From: Ciborinia camelliae
Taxonomy: Eukaryota; Ascomycota; Leotiomycetes; Helotiales; Sclerotiniaceae
Length of the DNA: 64,000 nucleotides
NCBI GenBank assembly: GCA_025890175.1
Contig: JANPYM010000001.1
Location: 3,935,006 to 3,999,005, forward strand
Reading direction: 5' to 3'
Shown here: positions 40,111-49,990 of the stretch, one piece after another
Numbering within the stretch: position 1 is the first letter of the stretch
Layout: every line of letters starts with the position of its first letter
Program-made: the position numbers and the translations under genes
The notes under the pieces: generated by a model
The model's database searches: none
Seen by the model: only the letters and a program-made list of their open reading frames with translations
Told to the model about the DNA's origin: nothing

Positions 40111-40298
40111 TGTCACGCCAAGGCCCCTGCCTAGTATGACAGTCACGTGATTGATCATGTGACCACTATGATCACATGATCTACGTCTATATTAGATAGT
40201 GTTCTTTCCAAGAGGATCCTTTCCTCTTCAGTATAGTTCTTTTATTAGATTGTATATCTACGATTTCACCTTCATGATTCTATATAACGCGCATGACA
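40111..40298. mobile_element. Solo LTR (188-bp family), copy 2
   Basis: 188 bp, TGTCACGCC...GCATGACA, flanked by TAGGC at 40106-40110 and 40299-40303. It is inserted inside the right LTR of the non-coding element, hence younger than it. It is the reverse complement of copy 1 at 23380-23567. Confidence 0.93.
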
Positions 40299-41527
40299 TA
40301 GGCTAGACTAATACTAGTATATAGTATCTGACTTACTACTTCAATAGATTCTCTATATAAGAATAACCTCTCTATTAGAATTAAATTTTAGATCTTATTG
40401 GATTTTAGGTATAAAAAATATTAATATCCCTATATTCTCTTTATAAAGATTATTCTTGAAATTCCTTAATTCCAAAATCAAAATCTAGTCTATTTATAAG
40501 AATATTTTTTTTGGGTATAAAATATTTATGAAAATTATACTGAATTTATGCCCGATCGAAATTAGTCGGAATCCATATACCCAAAATCGATCTAAATTAG
40601 ATCAAAATGCTACCCCACCGGGACTAGCCGGAACCTCTATAAAAGAATACTTTTTTAGTATTCTAATTTTTGGCACTAAAAAAAACATCCTTATATAGAG
40701 GTTCTGCTGTAATCCATAGTGTTATAACATCTGCCCGCGACAAGAAAGGCCTGTCCCCGAGGCTTCTCTCTAGAAAGGCTAGAAACCATAAAAAGATTTA
40801 ATTATTTTCATAAACGCTCGCGTGTATTGCTTCCCATCCGTATACGTAATAACCCTCATAATATTGCCCCGCGATTCTGCCATTTAAAAGAAGGAAAATA
40901 GGCAAAATAAAGGGTAGAAAAAACCAAGAAAAAACCCCCGAACGTTTGAGCCGAAAACGGCGTCACTATTTCCTCTCCAGCTGGGGTGATTACTCTTTTA
41001 TGGCGTCCCATTCTTTGGTGAAATAGGGGTTTACGAAATCTCCCGCTGTCACGGAGTGAAGTGAAAAAAAGAATCATAATCTTAGGCATCGGAATAGTAT
41101 TGTAGTAAACTATAAAGAGAAAAAGGATTGTGATCTAGAAGAAAAGCTGTTTAAATACCCTCTAGCTCCTGCCCTAGCTCTGTAGCTCCTGCCCTAGCCC
41201 TGGCAGCTCCTGACACCCGCTACTAGCTTCTTCGTGTTTGTGATTTCCACCGAATTTTCCGTGTTTACCGGTCTCCCCGCACCTGCCAGATTCTCTGTGC
41301 TCGCCGGTTCTTCCACTCTCGTTCTCAACATCCCATCCGCCAACTTTCCATCTCCCCCCGATTCCGTATTTGGACCATCTATGGGCTCTGGCAATTCCGT
41401 GGGGTCGAAGCAGAAATGAGGGTATTCGGCATGGGGTGTCATGTCTCGACGGTGTTACGAAGCTAGCGTAGCATTAGTAGATATAGTACGTTAGCTTCTA
41501 GGCTTATAGTCTAGAATTGTCCCCTTT

Positions 41528-41600
41528 ATAGGTCAGTTGGCGCAGTGGTAAAGCTAACGTCTACGACGTCACAGATGGACCAATTTCTTGAGTGGTAGAT
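41528..41600 (+). other. tRNA-like sequence with a good A box, possibly a SINE remnant
   Basis: GGTCAGTTGGCGCAGTGGTA contains a consensus pol III A box (TGGCGCAGTGG). The anticodon arm and T arm do not fold normally, and only a weak B-box-like GGTAGATCC follows at about 41597. It is not called as a tRNA gene. Confidence 0.35.
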
Positions 41601-42003
41601 CCGGTGTGTTGTGGAAGAGAGTAACTCCTCCTGGGCTCTTCGCTACTCCTTCGGCTGTGCTTGGAAGACTGGCTTGTTCTGAGACTGTTGGTATCATTTG
41701 ATGTGATAAATAAGACGTCTCTTTGTATGAACTGTATGGTATGATTATTGCTTGATTGAACATTTACTAGCTAGGTGGTATGAGGGGCTTATATGCCCTG
41801 CTACCGAGAAGGCAGTCACGTGACTAAGGAAATTCCTCTCGCGACAGAGACTATGGCTTTCAATCCCGTGAGTAAATCGCTGATTTCATTGTTCAGATAC
41901 CAGATACCTCGTTTCAACTCGTCTGTGATTGCGGGACCAAGATCGTTGTTTGATTTTAGTTCCGCGATCAATTTTGTCAGTGAGAAAGGTATAGTAGAAT
42001 AAA

Positions 42004-42540
42004 TGTGTCGGTTCATCTCAGGATGATGGACACACGCGTGGTGGTAGTAGGTGACCAGCAATAGTATGGTATGTTTCAGAGCCTTGGCGAAGAAAATGTC
42101 CTGCGTCACTTTTCGATTTTGTGTGCCATCGAGGTTGTTTTCCGTATTTGGATTTCCACTAGGAACTATGTTTCAAAGCCTTAGCGAAGAAAATGTTCTG
42201 CGGGGGCCACTAAGCGTTCGATTTTGTATGCCGTATCGTTCTTTCCGTGTTTTCTTTTCGAACTTTGTTCCCCTAAAAATTATATATATCACATGATTAC
42301 CTTGAAACGGAAAAACTTTCGTTCCGAGGTTCCAAGATTCGAGCCAAGAAGGATTCCAAGCCGACCTAAAATAGAGGTGAGAAAGGATTGGCTCTGAAAC
42401 ACGTGCGTGCTTAGCACGCCCCCCAATGAATTCTCTGTAGTATTGTTGGTGTAGAGTGTAGAGGGGGAGCGAACTGATATAGACGCGCGACCCGCGCTGG
42501 GCACTAGCGCGGTCACGTGCCGTTATAGAAGGAAGTGCAG
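42004..42540. repeat. Fragments related to the 223-bp LTR family, interrupted
   Basis: 42004-42067 resembles the LTR start (GGTTCATCTCAGGATGATGG... GGTGACCAGCAA). 42440-42530 resembles its middle (TATAGACGCGCGACCCGCGC...). The roughly 370 bp between contain an imperfect tandem pair of units starting ATGTTTCA(G/A)AGCCTT at about 42069 and 42170. Confidence 0.5.
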
Positions 42541-42783
42541 AGTCGACAGCCATCGTATCCTGAGAGTAAATATAATATCGAAGTATACGATATAGGTACC
42601 GGGTCCGCATCATAGACCCATGGATCCTCAGGTTCAGCAAGGAAATTGATAAAGATCAATCCGAAGATGGAAATCGCACGCAAACTGCAGCAAGCGGGAC
42701 TTGGTAACAGCAAGAAATGGGGTGAGACAGATGGAGATAGCACAAAAGATAATTGGGTATAGTCAAAAATCCTTTTTGATCCA

Positions 42784-43396
42784 GTGGTCATGCCGACGAA
42801 TGTCGAGAACTTCCCGAAGAGGGTCTACTATTCAGACAGAGCGGCCTATGCCTTAACCAGCCTCATGGGTAATAGATCGAAGTTGTGCGCCTTTGCACCA
42901 GCCGATTTTAACGCAGCTGGGAAATTCGTGCACAATCGAACTCCACAAGACCTTCTGGCAGTAAGCGACAAAGGCGAGGTATTAGCATGGCACGGCGCGG
43001 AACTTCGAGGAACTTTGCAAAGCGCGAATACCCAGAAATTCGCGGTTCACGACCGACACCGTAGGGGCGAAGAAAGGGAATTTCCCCAAGCTTCATGAAA
43101 ATAGCGACGACGTATCTCAGTTGCAGGCGGTAGCCAATACGAGAATTGCGCAAGTCTCAGATGCTGAAGAATTGAAAGCAATAACCAAGAAAGAAAAGAT
43201 CAAAAAAGCTTTTATAAAAACTGAAGTCGAAAAACTGAAAGCCGAACATCGAAAAGCTACCGTAACTAGTAAGAAAGCGATCAGACCGATCAGACCAAGA
43301 CCAATAGTTCCGGTGCAAGCCCTATCTAATGGCGAGAGTTCTTCCAGCAACGCATCCAAGGGAAAAGGTGCCTCGGACAAGACACAAGAGGAATGA
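42784..43396 (+). pseudogene. Broken ORF of unknown family, probable transposon remnant
   Basis: One frame is open from about 42784 to 43098. A second frame is open from about 42986 to 43396 and encodes a Lys/Glu-rich helical stretch (AEELKAITKKEKIKKAFIKT...) followed by Ser/Lys-rich sequence ending DKTQEE. The overlap suggests a frameshift or an undetected intron. I recognise no family. The position among LTR fragments suggests a mobile-element gene remnant. Confidence 0.35.
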
Positions 43397-46371
43397 ATCC
43401 ATAGAATTTGCCGAAATTGTCAAAGGAGTTCCTCTGCCAAACCACGATGTGTTTATGTCGCGATTTTGAGACACGTGACCGCACTAGCGGACATATATAA
43501 GGCTTGCGTATTGCGTACAATGTGCTTTTTAACTAGGTAATACTTCAACCAGCAGTCTAACAAGAAAAGAAGAGCTTCAGAATCTTTTAATCTTTAAATC
43601 TAGTTGAGACAATTACAACCCAACCAACTTCTTAAAAATTGAAACTGAAATGTTAAATCCATTCGAAACAAAATTCACTTTACTTTTTCTTTTTTCAAAG
43701 ATGAAAAGTTTTCATATCTAATACCAGTCTGAGACTATTATATTGTATACATTGATATATATCTATATATGTATGTATGTATGTATGTATGTACACTCTC
43801 TTTCCTTTCCCCAAGATAACTCGAAATGGAAATCTTGAGTTTCAAAATCTTGAAAGCTGAAAGCTGAATATATATATCAAGAAAACACTTATAGAGATAT
43901 TTCCCAACCAAATTCCCTCCTCATACCTTATACCTCATACCTCATATATCCACTCACTTACCCACCTGCCTAATCTTGCCCAATCTAATCCGTGTCGGTG
44001 TCATTATAACCAAACCATAGACACATCGACATTGGATCTTTTTGATTTTTCTCACCTTACCTAGATATGTATGGTATTGGTTTTGATTCCTTGAAATCCT
44101 TCCTTCCTTTAGACCATAGGTAGGTAGGTAGGTAGGTATATGATTACCTAGAAACACACACATCAACATACGCACATACATATACCTACATATATATACC
44201 TATATTAACAAAACACACGCCTCTTTCTTCCTTCCTTCCTTCCCAACAATATCTTATCAATAATGAAGAAGAAGAAGAAGAAGAAAGAATACAACCGACA
44301 TGAAGATAAGACAACGAAAAGAGCGTATTGGACACCCGAGGAAGGAGAGAAGATTGACATTTCCAGCGAAACCAGCCATTTGAAACACGTACACGACGTC
44401 ATACGTCATTACATTGGCTCCATTCAATTATTGCCATGCTCTACGAAACTGTGCGTCATCGCCACTCGAGTAAGAACCTCGCGACGTCGCCCACCTCACA
44501 CTCATTCCGACGAGGCTACATACATTTCCCCATTCCACGGTGGGAGAACTTTTTCCCAGCCGCAGGGGATTCACGCTCCGCGGACCACACGGTCAAGTCA
44601 ATCCCGATTTCTCCCCACGCGGCGACGACACACATTAGTGGGTCATCGATATGACCTCCCGCTTTCATGAATAAATGTCCGCCAGAATTCGGACCGCGTA
44701 TTCTATGCGTCCAACCCTAGCTAGGTAGCCCACGTGGAGAGCGAGACAAGAAGGGCAAACCGAGTATCTGGAGGAGGACGGCTGGGAAGAATTGGACAGC
44801 ACAAGCGGGCGAAAAGGTGCTGGGCTGGTAATGGACGAGCTGCCATCATATCACCGGAGAAGAATATGATAAGATACCCCGTTAAATTTGATCTGCGACG
44901 GCGCAAATGAATGATGGCCCCACGGATTGATGTGGGGAAACGATGGAAATCCACGGGAAATCCCCATCAGTATCGTTCGGAGCACATGTCATGACATGAC
45001 ATGACATGACATGTATGAGATCATACAAGACACTCGATACGATACGATACGATACATACCGCCCGCCAGTTGAGTTGATGAAAGCCGACGATTCCCGAGT
45101 CCTCCACATCGATCCTCCGTTGCCATCTCAGCTCATAAATAGACCGGACCGGACCGGACCAGACCGGAACCCGAGAACGATGTACCTACCTAGTATGTGA
45201 TAGATACCCACCCCTCCCCACCCCCACGCCGCAGCGAAGACGCGACGTCCCGCGAAGCTGCGACGCGTTCCACGGTCGCAAGTTCGTGCACGAAACGTCC
45301 ACGGTCCCCACGAGCCGCCAGAAACCGGCACTGCACGGCACAGAAGAGAGAGAGAGAGATATCATCGCGGCATTCCCATACGATATCGCAGATATCGGGC
45401 CCGCCATCCATGACCCAATCAACGACCGAGCCAGCGGCGAGAGCAGAGCAGATCCGATCCGATCCGATCGCACCGTGGATGAAACCATGCGGAGTATGTA
45501 TGAAAAGCGTCTGGATTATGATTGTTTCGAGGCAACTACCGCGCTCCGTGAGATATCGAGGTATCGAAATCCAAGCCATGTCATGTCATGTCGGCATCTA
45601 TCTGCTTTCCAACCCAAACCAAACCAAACCACGGGGAAAGTAATCTTACATGCAGCATTCCACCTACAACGGCGTTACAATGACCGCCACGAAGGAGGTA
45701 GGGGTTGTCGATCTGAGGAAGGGACGCATTGTCACTAGTGAACAGTGAACATCATGGCGTGTGGAGAGATAGCCAGGACGATGGAGTAACATAACTTGGA
45801 AGACGAGAAAATTGGAGAAGAATCACGAGTACCATAATATAAAGACATGGTATAGAAGTACCTACTTAGTCCCCTATCTCTTTATCAGAATGGTGAATGA
45901 AGATGACAAATATGCTATGATTAATACTACCTAGCACTTAAGAAGAGCGTCTATATACAACTTGAAAACCGTCTATACTCCCGGTAAGTATTGTACACTT
46001 CTGGCACTCTTACCTTGACTGGCCAGAATACACGCGGTTCCTCTATAACTCTGTGGGCCGGAATCTCCTGGGGTACAATGGTAACAAGGTTCTACAGTCG
46101 AGGATAAGCAAATCTCATCTAAAAATATTTTTGCTTTTAAATTGAATTTTTTTTAATATAAAATATGCAGAATTTAAAGCTAATTTTAATAATATAAAAA
46201 TATTTTTAAAATTTTATTAAAAAAAAACTTCAAAAATCCAAAAACAAAATCCAAAAATCTGAATTATTATCACGTACTATACGTAACCGTTTAATCTATT
46301 ATATTAATTATATCAGCTCAACAATACCACTTACATATAATCTAATTATATCATTCGATTCGTTTAACTTA

Positions 46372-46831
46372 CAGTACTAGACCACTTCTATTTGTTCGAC
46401 AGGGGTTTTGCACCAAAAGTCAACCACTTTAATAATTTATATAATTTCTAATATCAATAGAATTATTTTTATTATTTATAATATAGATTATTTCGAAAGA
46501 AAATTCGATTAAAAAATATATAATTTATTTTTAGAAATTTTCTAATTTATATAATTAAGATACAAAGTTACTTAATAGTTTTTGAATCAATTTTTGCAAG
46601 AAAAATCAATAAAAAATTTAATTTCAAATTTAAGGATTAAATATTTCACGAATATAATTTTTTAGCTTTTCAAAATTTAATTATATAATCTTTTTGTAAA
46701 AATCTTTAATATATTAATAGGAATTAATGATTGAACTTTTAATCGTATTAAAATATTAAAGTGAAATGTATGTATTTTGATTGATTTGGGTGTAAATTTA
46801 AGGTTCAACTAATATAAGTGGAGGGGTACTG
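46372..46831. mobile_element. TA-flanked MITE, 460 bp
   Basis: Imperfect inverted ends of about 50 bp start CAGTAC and share CCACTT, TATT, GTT-GA and CACC words, with TA at 46370-46371 and 46832-46833. The interior is A+T-rich and non-coding. A pogo/Fot1-like affiliation is inferred from the CAG end and TA target. It is a different family from the element at 37657. Confidence 0.75.
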
Positions 46832-47129
46832 TACTTCTATTATATTATACTATTTAAATATTATTTAAACTTTAAATTTTAAAAAATAAATAATATTATA
46901 TAATTTTATTTTTTTTCGTTTTTCCTTTTTCATTTTTTTGAAATCTTTATTTTAATAGCCCTTATTTCATCCAATCATTTTAAATAATAATATTTTATTA
47001 TATATAATATAAAATAATATAATATTAGCCATCGCAAAAAATAGATTTTTAGATTATATATTCAAAAAATCTTTTATTTTCTTTTTTTATATAATTATTA
47101 TATTATAAAAGGTTTTTCGAATTAATAAT

Positions 47130-47352
47130 TGTTGTGACAGGGGTCACCCCTATCAATCACATAACCCTGTCACATACTTTCGCCTACGCGCGCGCTAGCG
47201 CGGGCTAGACGCGGCATGCGTCTATATTAGAGTACTCCCACCCGCACCCTCTTAGCTAGAACACCATCAATACTACAACGAGTTTTATACCTACTGTTGC
47301 TGGTCACCCTACTACCACATATGTGTGTTCATCACCCTGAGATGAACCAACA
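47130..47352. mobile_element. Solo LTR of the 223-bp family
   Basis: 223 bp, TGTTGTGACAGG...GAACCAACA, reverse-oriented relative to the LTRs of the element at 27069-33981. TSD ATAAT at 47125-47129 and 47353-47357. Little mutated, so it serves as reference for that family's ancestral LTR. Confidence 0.93.
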
Positions 47353-47400
47353 ATAATCTAAAAATTTATTTTTTGTAATAACTAATATTATTATTAATAT

Positions 47401-47806
47401 TATTAGTAGTATTAGTATTATTAGTATTATTAGTATTATTAGTATTATTAGTATTATTAGTATTATTAGTATTATTAGTATTATTAGTATTATTAGTATT
47501 ATTAGTATTATTAGTATTATTAGTATTATTAGTATTATTAGTATTATTAGTATTATTAGTATTATTAGTATTATTAGTAGTATTAGTATTATTAGTATTA
47601 TTAGTATTATTAGTATTATTAGTATTATTAGTATTATTAGTATTATTAGTATTATTAGTATTATTAGTATTATTAGTATTATTAGTATTATTAGTATTAT
47701 TAGTATTATTAGTATTATTAGTATTATTAGTATTATTAGTATTATTAGTATTATTAGTATTATTAGTATTATTAGTATTATTAGTATTATTAGTATTATT
47801 AGTATT
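47401..47806. repeat. 9-bp satellite (ATTATTAGT)n
   Basis: About 45 nearly perfect copies of the nonamer. Confidence 0.95.
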
Positions 47807-47810
47807 TTTA

Positions 47811-48003
<193 letters not shown>

Positions 48004-48041
48004 AGGGGCAAGCCCCCAAACCCCCATTCCTCGCTACGCTC

Positions 48042-48290
48042 GATTTGTAGGTTCGATGTGTAGGCTAAATAGGTTCGTAGGTTCGTAGGTTCGTAGGTTC
48101 GTAGGTTCGTAGGTTCGTAGGTTCGTAGGTTCGTAGGTTCGTAGGTTCGGTTCGGTAGGTAGGTTCGGTTCGGTAGGGTACGTAGATTCGTAGGTTCGTA
48201 GGTAGATAGGTTCGGCTAGGTTCGGCTAGGTACGGCTAGGTAGGCTAGGTAGGCTAGGGTAGGCTAGGTAGGTTAGGTAAGCATGCGACC
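48042..48290. repeat. GGTTCGTA / GGTTCGGCTA / GGCTAGGTA repeat array
   Basis: An octamer GGTTCGTA array (about 48069-48150) passes into GGTTCGGTTCGGTAGG, then GGTTCGGCTA and finally TAGGCTAGG units. Confidence 0.9.
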
Positions 48291-49335
48291 GGGATCTTTA
48301 GCGCGAGCCAGTTAAAAGATACGGAGCATAATTATGACCATTCAGAAGCGACCTTTAAAATGGTACATCTTCAGAAAATGGCCTCCCTCATCGTATATGT
48401 ATTACGTAATCATGACATAATACATGGTACTTTGAAATTGAACTTGATTCTTCGAATCCATAAATTCAAACGAGATTATTAAACCCCAACTATTGTTATA
48501 TAATGCTCGAAAATCTTTTGTATATTAGATATTAAATTAATTACAAATCGAATTATATTTTTTATTATATATATAAACTTTTTATAATATTCTATATATT
48601 TTGTATTAAAAAAAATTAAATTTGAAGGTAAAAATATTTTTAGATAAGGTTTGCTTGTCCTCGACTGTAGTTTTCCCAACCAATCCCCGGATTTTCACCC
48701 CCACACTGCATATACTGGAGGAAGAAGCGGGGTTTTGTCGCATGTCACAGATAGGACAAATTCAAGAGGGAACCGGAAAGGATAGTGATAGCAACAGGCC
48801 ACTTTGGTCAGTGTATGGATTGCATTCAAGCTGGAGGAAAATCAAAAGTAGGGTAGGGTAGGATTAGTTTCGCAATTCGGGAAGATGTTGGCCGACGTAA
48901 TGCCCCTGTTAATTGTTGTGGTTCGTGTGTATACTTACATACCGGCAGTGATATGCCGTTCGAATCTCCGGTCCATGGCTTAATCATGAGTGCGAAGGAG
49001 AGTTTGGAAACGTTTTGCGGTCCCTTACTACAAAGTACCTAGGTATCTCTCCTACAGTGGGAAATGAAGGACAATATCTGAGGCACTCGAAGACTCTTGT
49101 ACCAACTTAGAACAGAGATTAGGTAGGTACCTATGTGCAAAATGGGGGCGTAGAAGAGTATTTGAGTCAAGTAACAGCAGTTGGAGTAGTGGGATATTTT
49201 ATGCGCTCCATTCCAAATCTGATGTTTCCAAACTCTCCTAGGATATATCAAATTATTGAGCCAATGGGTGATGACATATGTATGTCCCATTTGCATAGTC
49301 GCACTGCATGTCCTTATCGCAAGGAGGTTGAAGTA
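48291..49335. other. Intergenic region, no gene seen
   Basis: Left of the cytidine deaminase stop codon. 48.45-48.65 kb is A+T-rich, the rest normal. Only short ORFs without features. Confidence 0.55.
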
Positions 49336-49990
49336 TCACTGAAGACTTTCCCGCGGGGGTAGAGCTTCCGGTCCAAAGGACAAAGGTAGAAGCTGTGTTA
49401 TCTTAGCATTGCGTTTGAGTGGTAGCCAAAATGACAGAAATTTGGCATACCTGTTCTAATCTTAGGACGATGAAATCACCATTTTTATCGAACATAAATA
49501 TAGGTGTATCAAGATCGCAGAACTCCCGAATGCTATTCACAAATCGATCAGCACATTCCGTCCTGAAATTCAACGCCCAACCATTCCCAGCATGGACATT
49601 TCCGGGCATATTTGTGAGTGAGCAGGCTTACAATTGTCTGCACATCCCGCATGGGCTTGCTGGTGGACTGATATTTGTTGCGACAGCCACGGCCTTGAAT
49701 CTCTTATGTCCCTCAGTTACGGCCTTTCCGAAAGCCACTCGCTCTGCACATGTACCGACGGGATATGCAGCATTCTCAACATTTGCGCCATCGATAAAGG
49801 AACCTTCGTGGGTGAGAATTGTTGCGCCAACTTGGAAGTTAGAATAGGGACAATAAGCAGTGGATTTCGCAGATACGCTTCGTGAGTGCAGTGTGGCGAA
49901 TTGCTTTGGCGTAATATCGAAGGTTTGACAAGAGGATTCAACGTCGGATGTGCTGCTAGATTGTAGCAAAGTCGGTTGAGGGAATGCCAT
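49336..49990 (-). CDS. CDD1: Cytidine deaminase (small tetrameric type)
   Basis: Hydrolyses cytidine and deoxycytidine to uridine and deoxyuridine in pyrimidine salvage. Exons 49990-49632, 49532-49451 and 49392-49336 are joined by introns of 99 and 58 nt. The joins restore CGMCRQ-FIREFCDLDTP and VLRLEQ-LLPLSFGPEALPP, both family sequences. The product is 165 residues, near the usual 130-150 plus a short N-terminal extension. The zinc site is complete: C81-A-E83 (VGTCAERVAF) with catalytic Glu, and P113-C114-G-M-C117. The upstream NVENAAYP motif binds the nucleoside. No targeting signal is seen, so it is probably cytosolic. The start is the first ATG of the frame. This gene is the first intact one right of the transposon block. 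Confidence 0.95.

Larger units (their letters stand above)
37682..40346 (-). mobile_element. Non-coding LTR element (~2.5 kb) nested in the TIR element
   Basis: LTRs at 37682-37898 (217 bp, TGTTGA...TCAACA) and 39957-40346 (about 197 bp once the 188-bp solo LTR and one TSD copy are removed) share sequence through their length. The right one is G-to-A/C-to-T mutated and lacks about 20 bp of the CTAAGCTAGACTAGG tandem. TSD is GATCC at 37677-37681 and GATTC at 40347-40351, differing by one C-to-T. On the minus strand a purine tract (TTTGGGGGAG) directly precedes the left LTR, as a polypurine tract would, so the element is placed on minus. The roughly 2.06-kb interior has no coding sequence: it is CT-rich repeats, then a repeat array. 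It resembles LARD/TRIM non-autonomous elements. Confidence 0.85.
37657..40709. mobile_element. TA-flanked TIR element (Tc1/mariner-pogo-like MITE) with nested insertions
   Basis: Perfect 23-bp inverted ends, beginning CAGCAGAACCTCTATATAAG, lie at 37657-37679 and 40687-40709, flanked by TA on both sides (37655-37656 and 40710-40711). Removing the LTR element between leaves only 383 bp without coding capacity. The CAG terminus and TA target suit the pogo/Fot1 branch of Tc1/mariner, so it was probably moved by a transposase encoded elsewhere. Confidence 0.85.
37559..40729. mobile_element. Possible short LTR (116 bp) split by the TIR element
   Basis: Removing the TIR element and one TA gives a 116-bp unit starting TGTTGT and ending ATAACA, with a TATATAAGC box inside. 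No matching TSD (left TTTGA, right TCTGC) and no second copy is visible. It may be one end of a larger element or a coincidence. Confidence 0.35.
40730..46371. other. Degenerate repeats and gene-poor accessory DNA
   Basis: The region holds short broken ORFs, LTR-like fragments at 42004-42067 and 42440-42530, a tRNA-like box at 41528-41580, a coiled or basic ORF remnant at 42784-43396, and microsatellites ((ATGT)n at about 43769-43793, (AGGT)n near 44117, (GAA)n at 44263-44285, (CATGA)n near 44993). 43.6-46.1 kb has normal composition with many overlapping ORFs on both strands, none convincing. From 46.1 kb it becomes A+T-rich. Confidence 0.5.

Noticed and set aside
41816..42000. Helical minus-strand ORF (LTKLIAELKSNNDLGPAITD...)
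   Set aside because: Looks somewhat coding, but the frame has no start upstream outside LTR-like sequence and no family match I can name; left inside the degenerate region.
44205..45738. Several overlapping ORFs of 75-150 residues on both strands
   Set aside because: They overlap one another in all frames, show Arg/Ser bias from CG/GATC-rich DNA, and none has a domain or splice signals in agreement.
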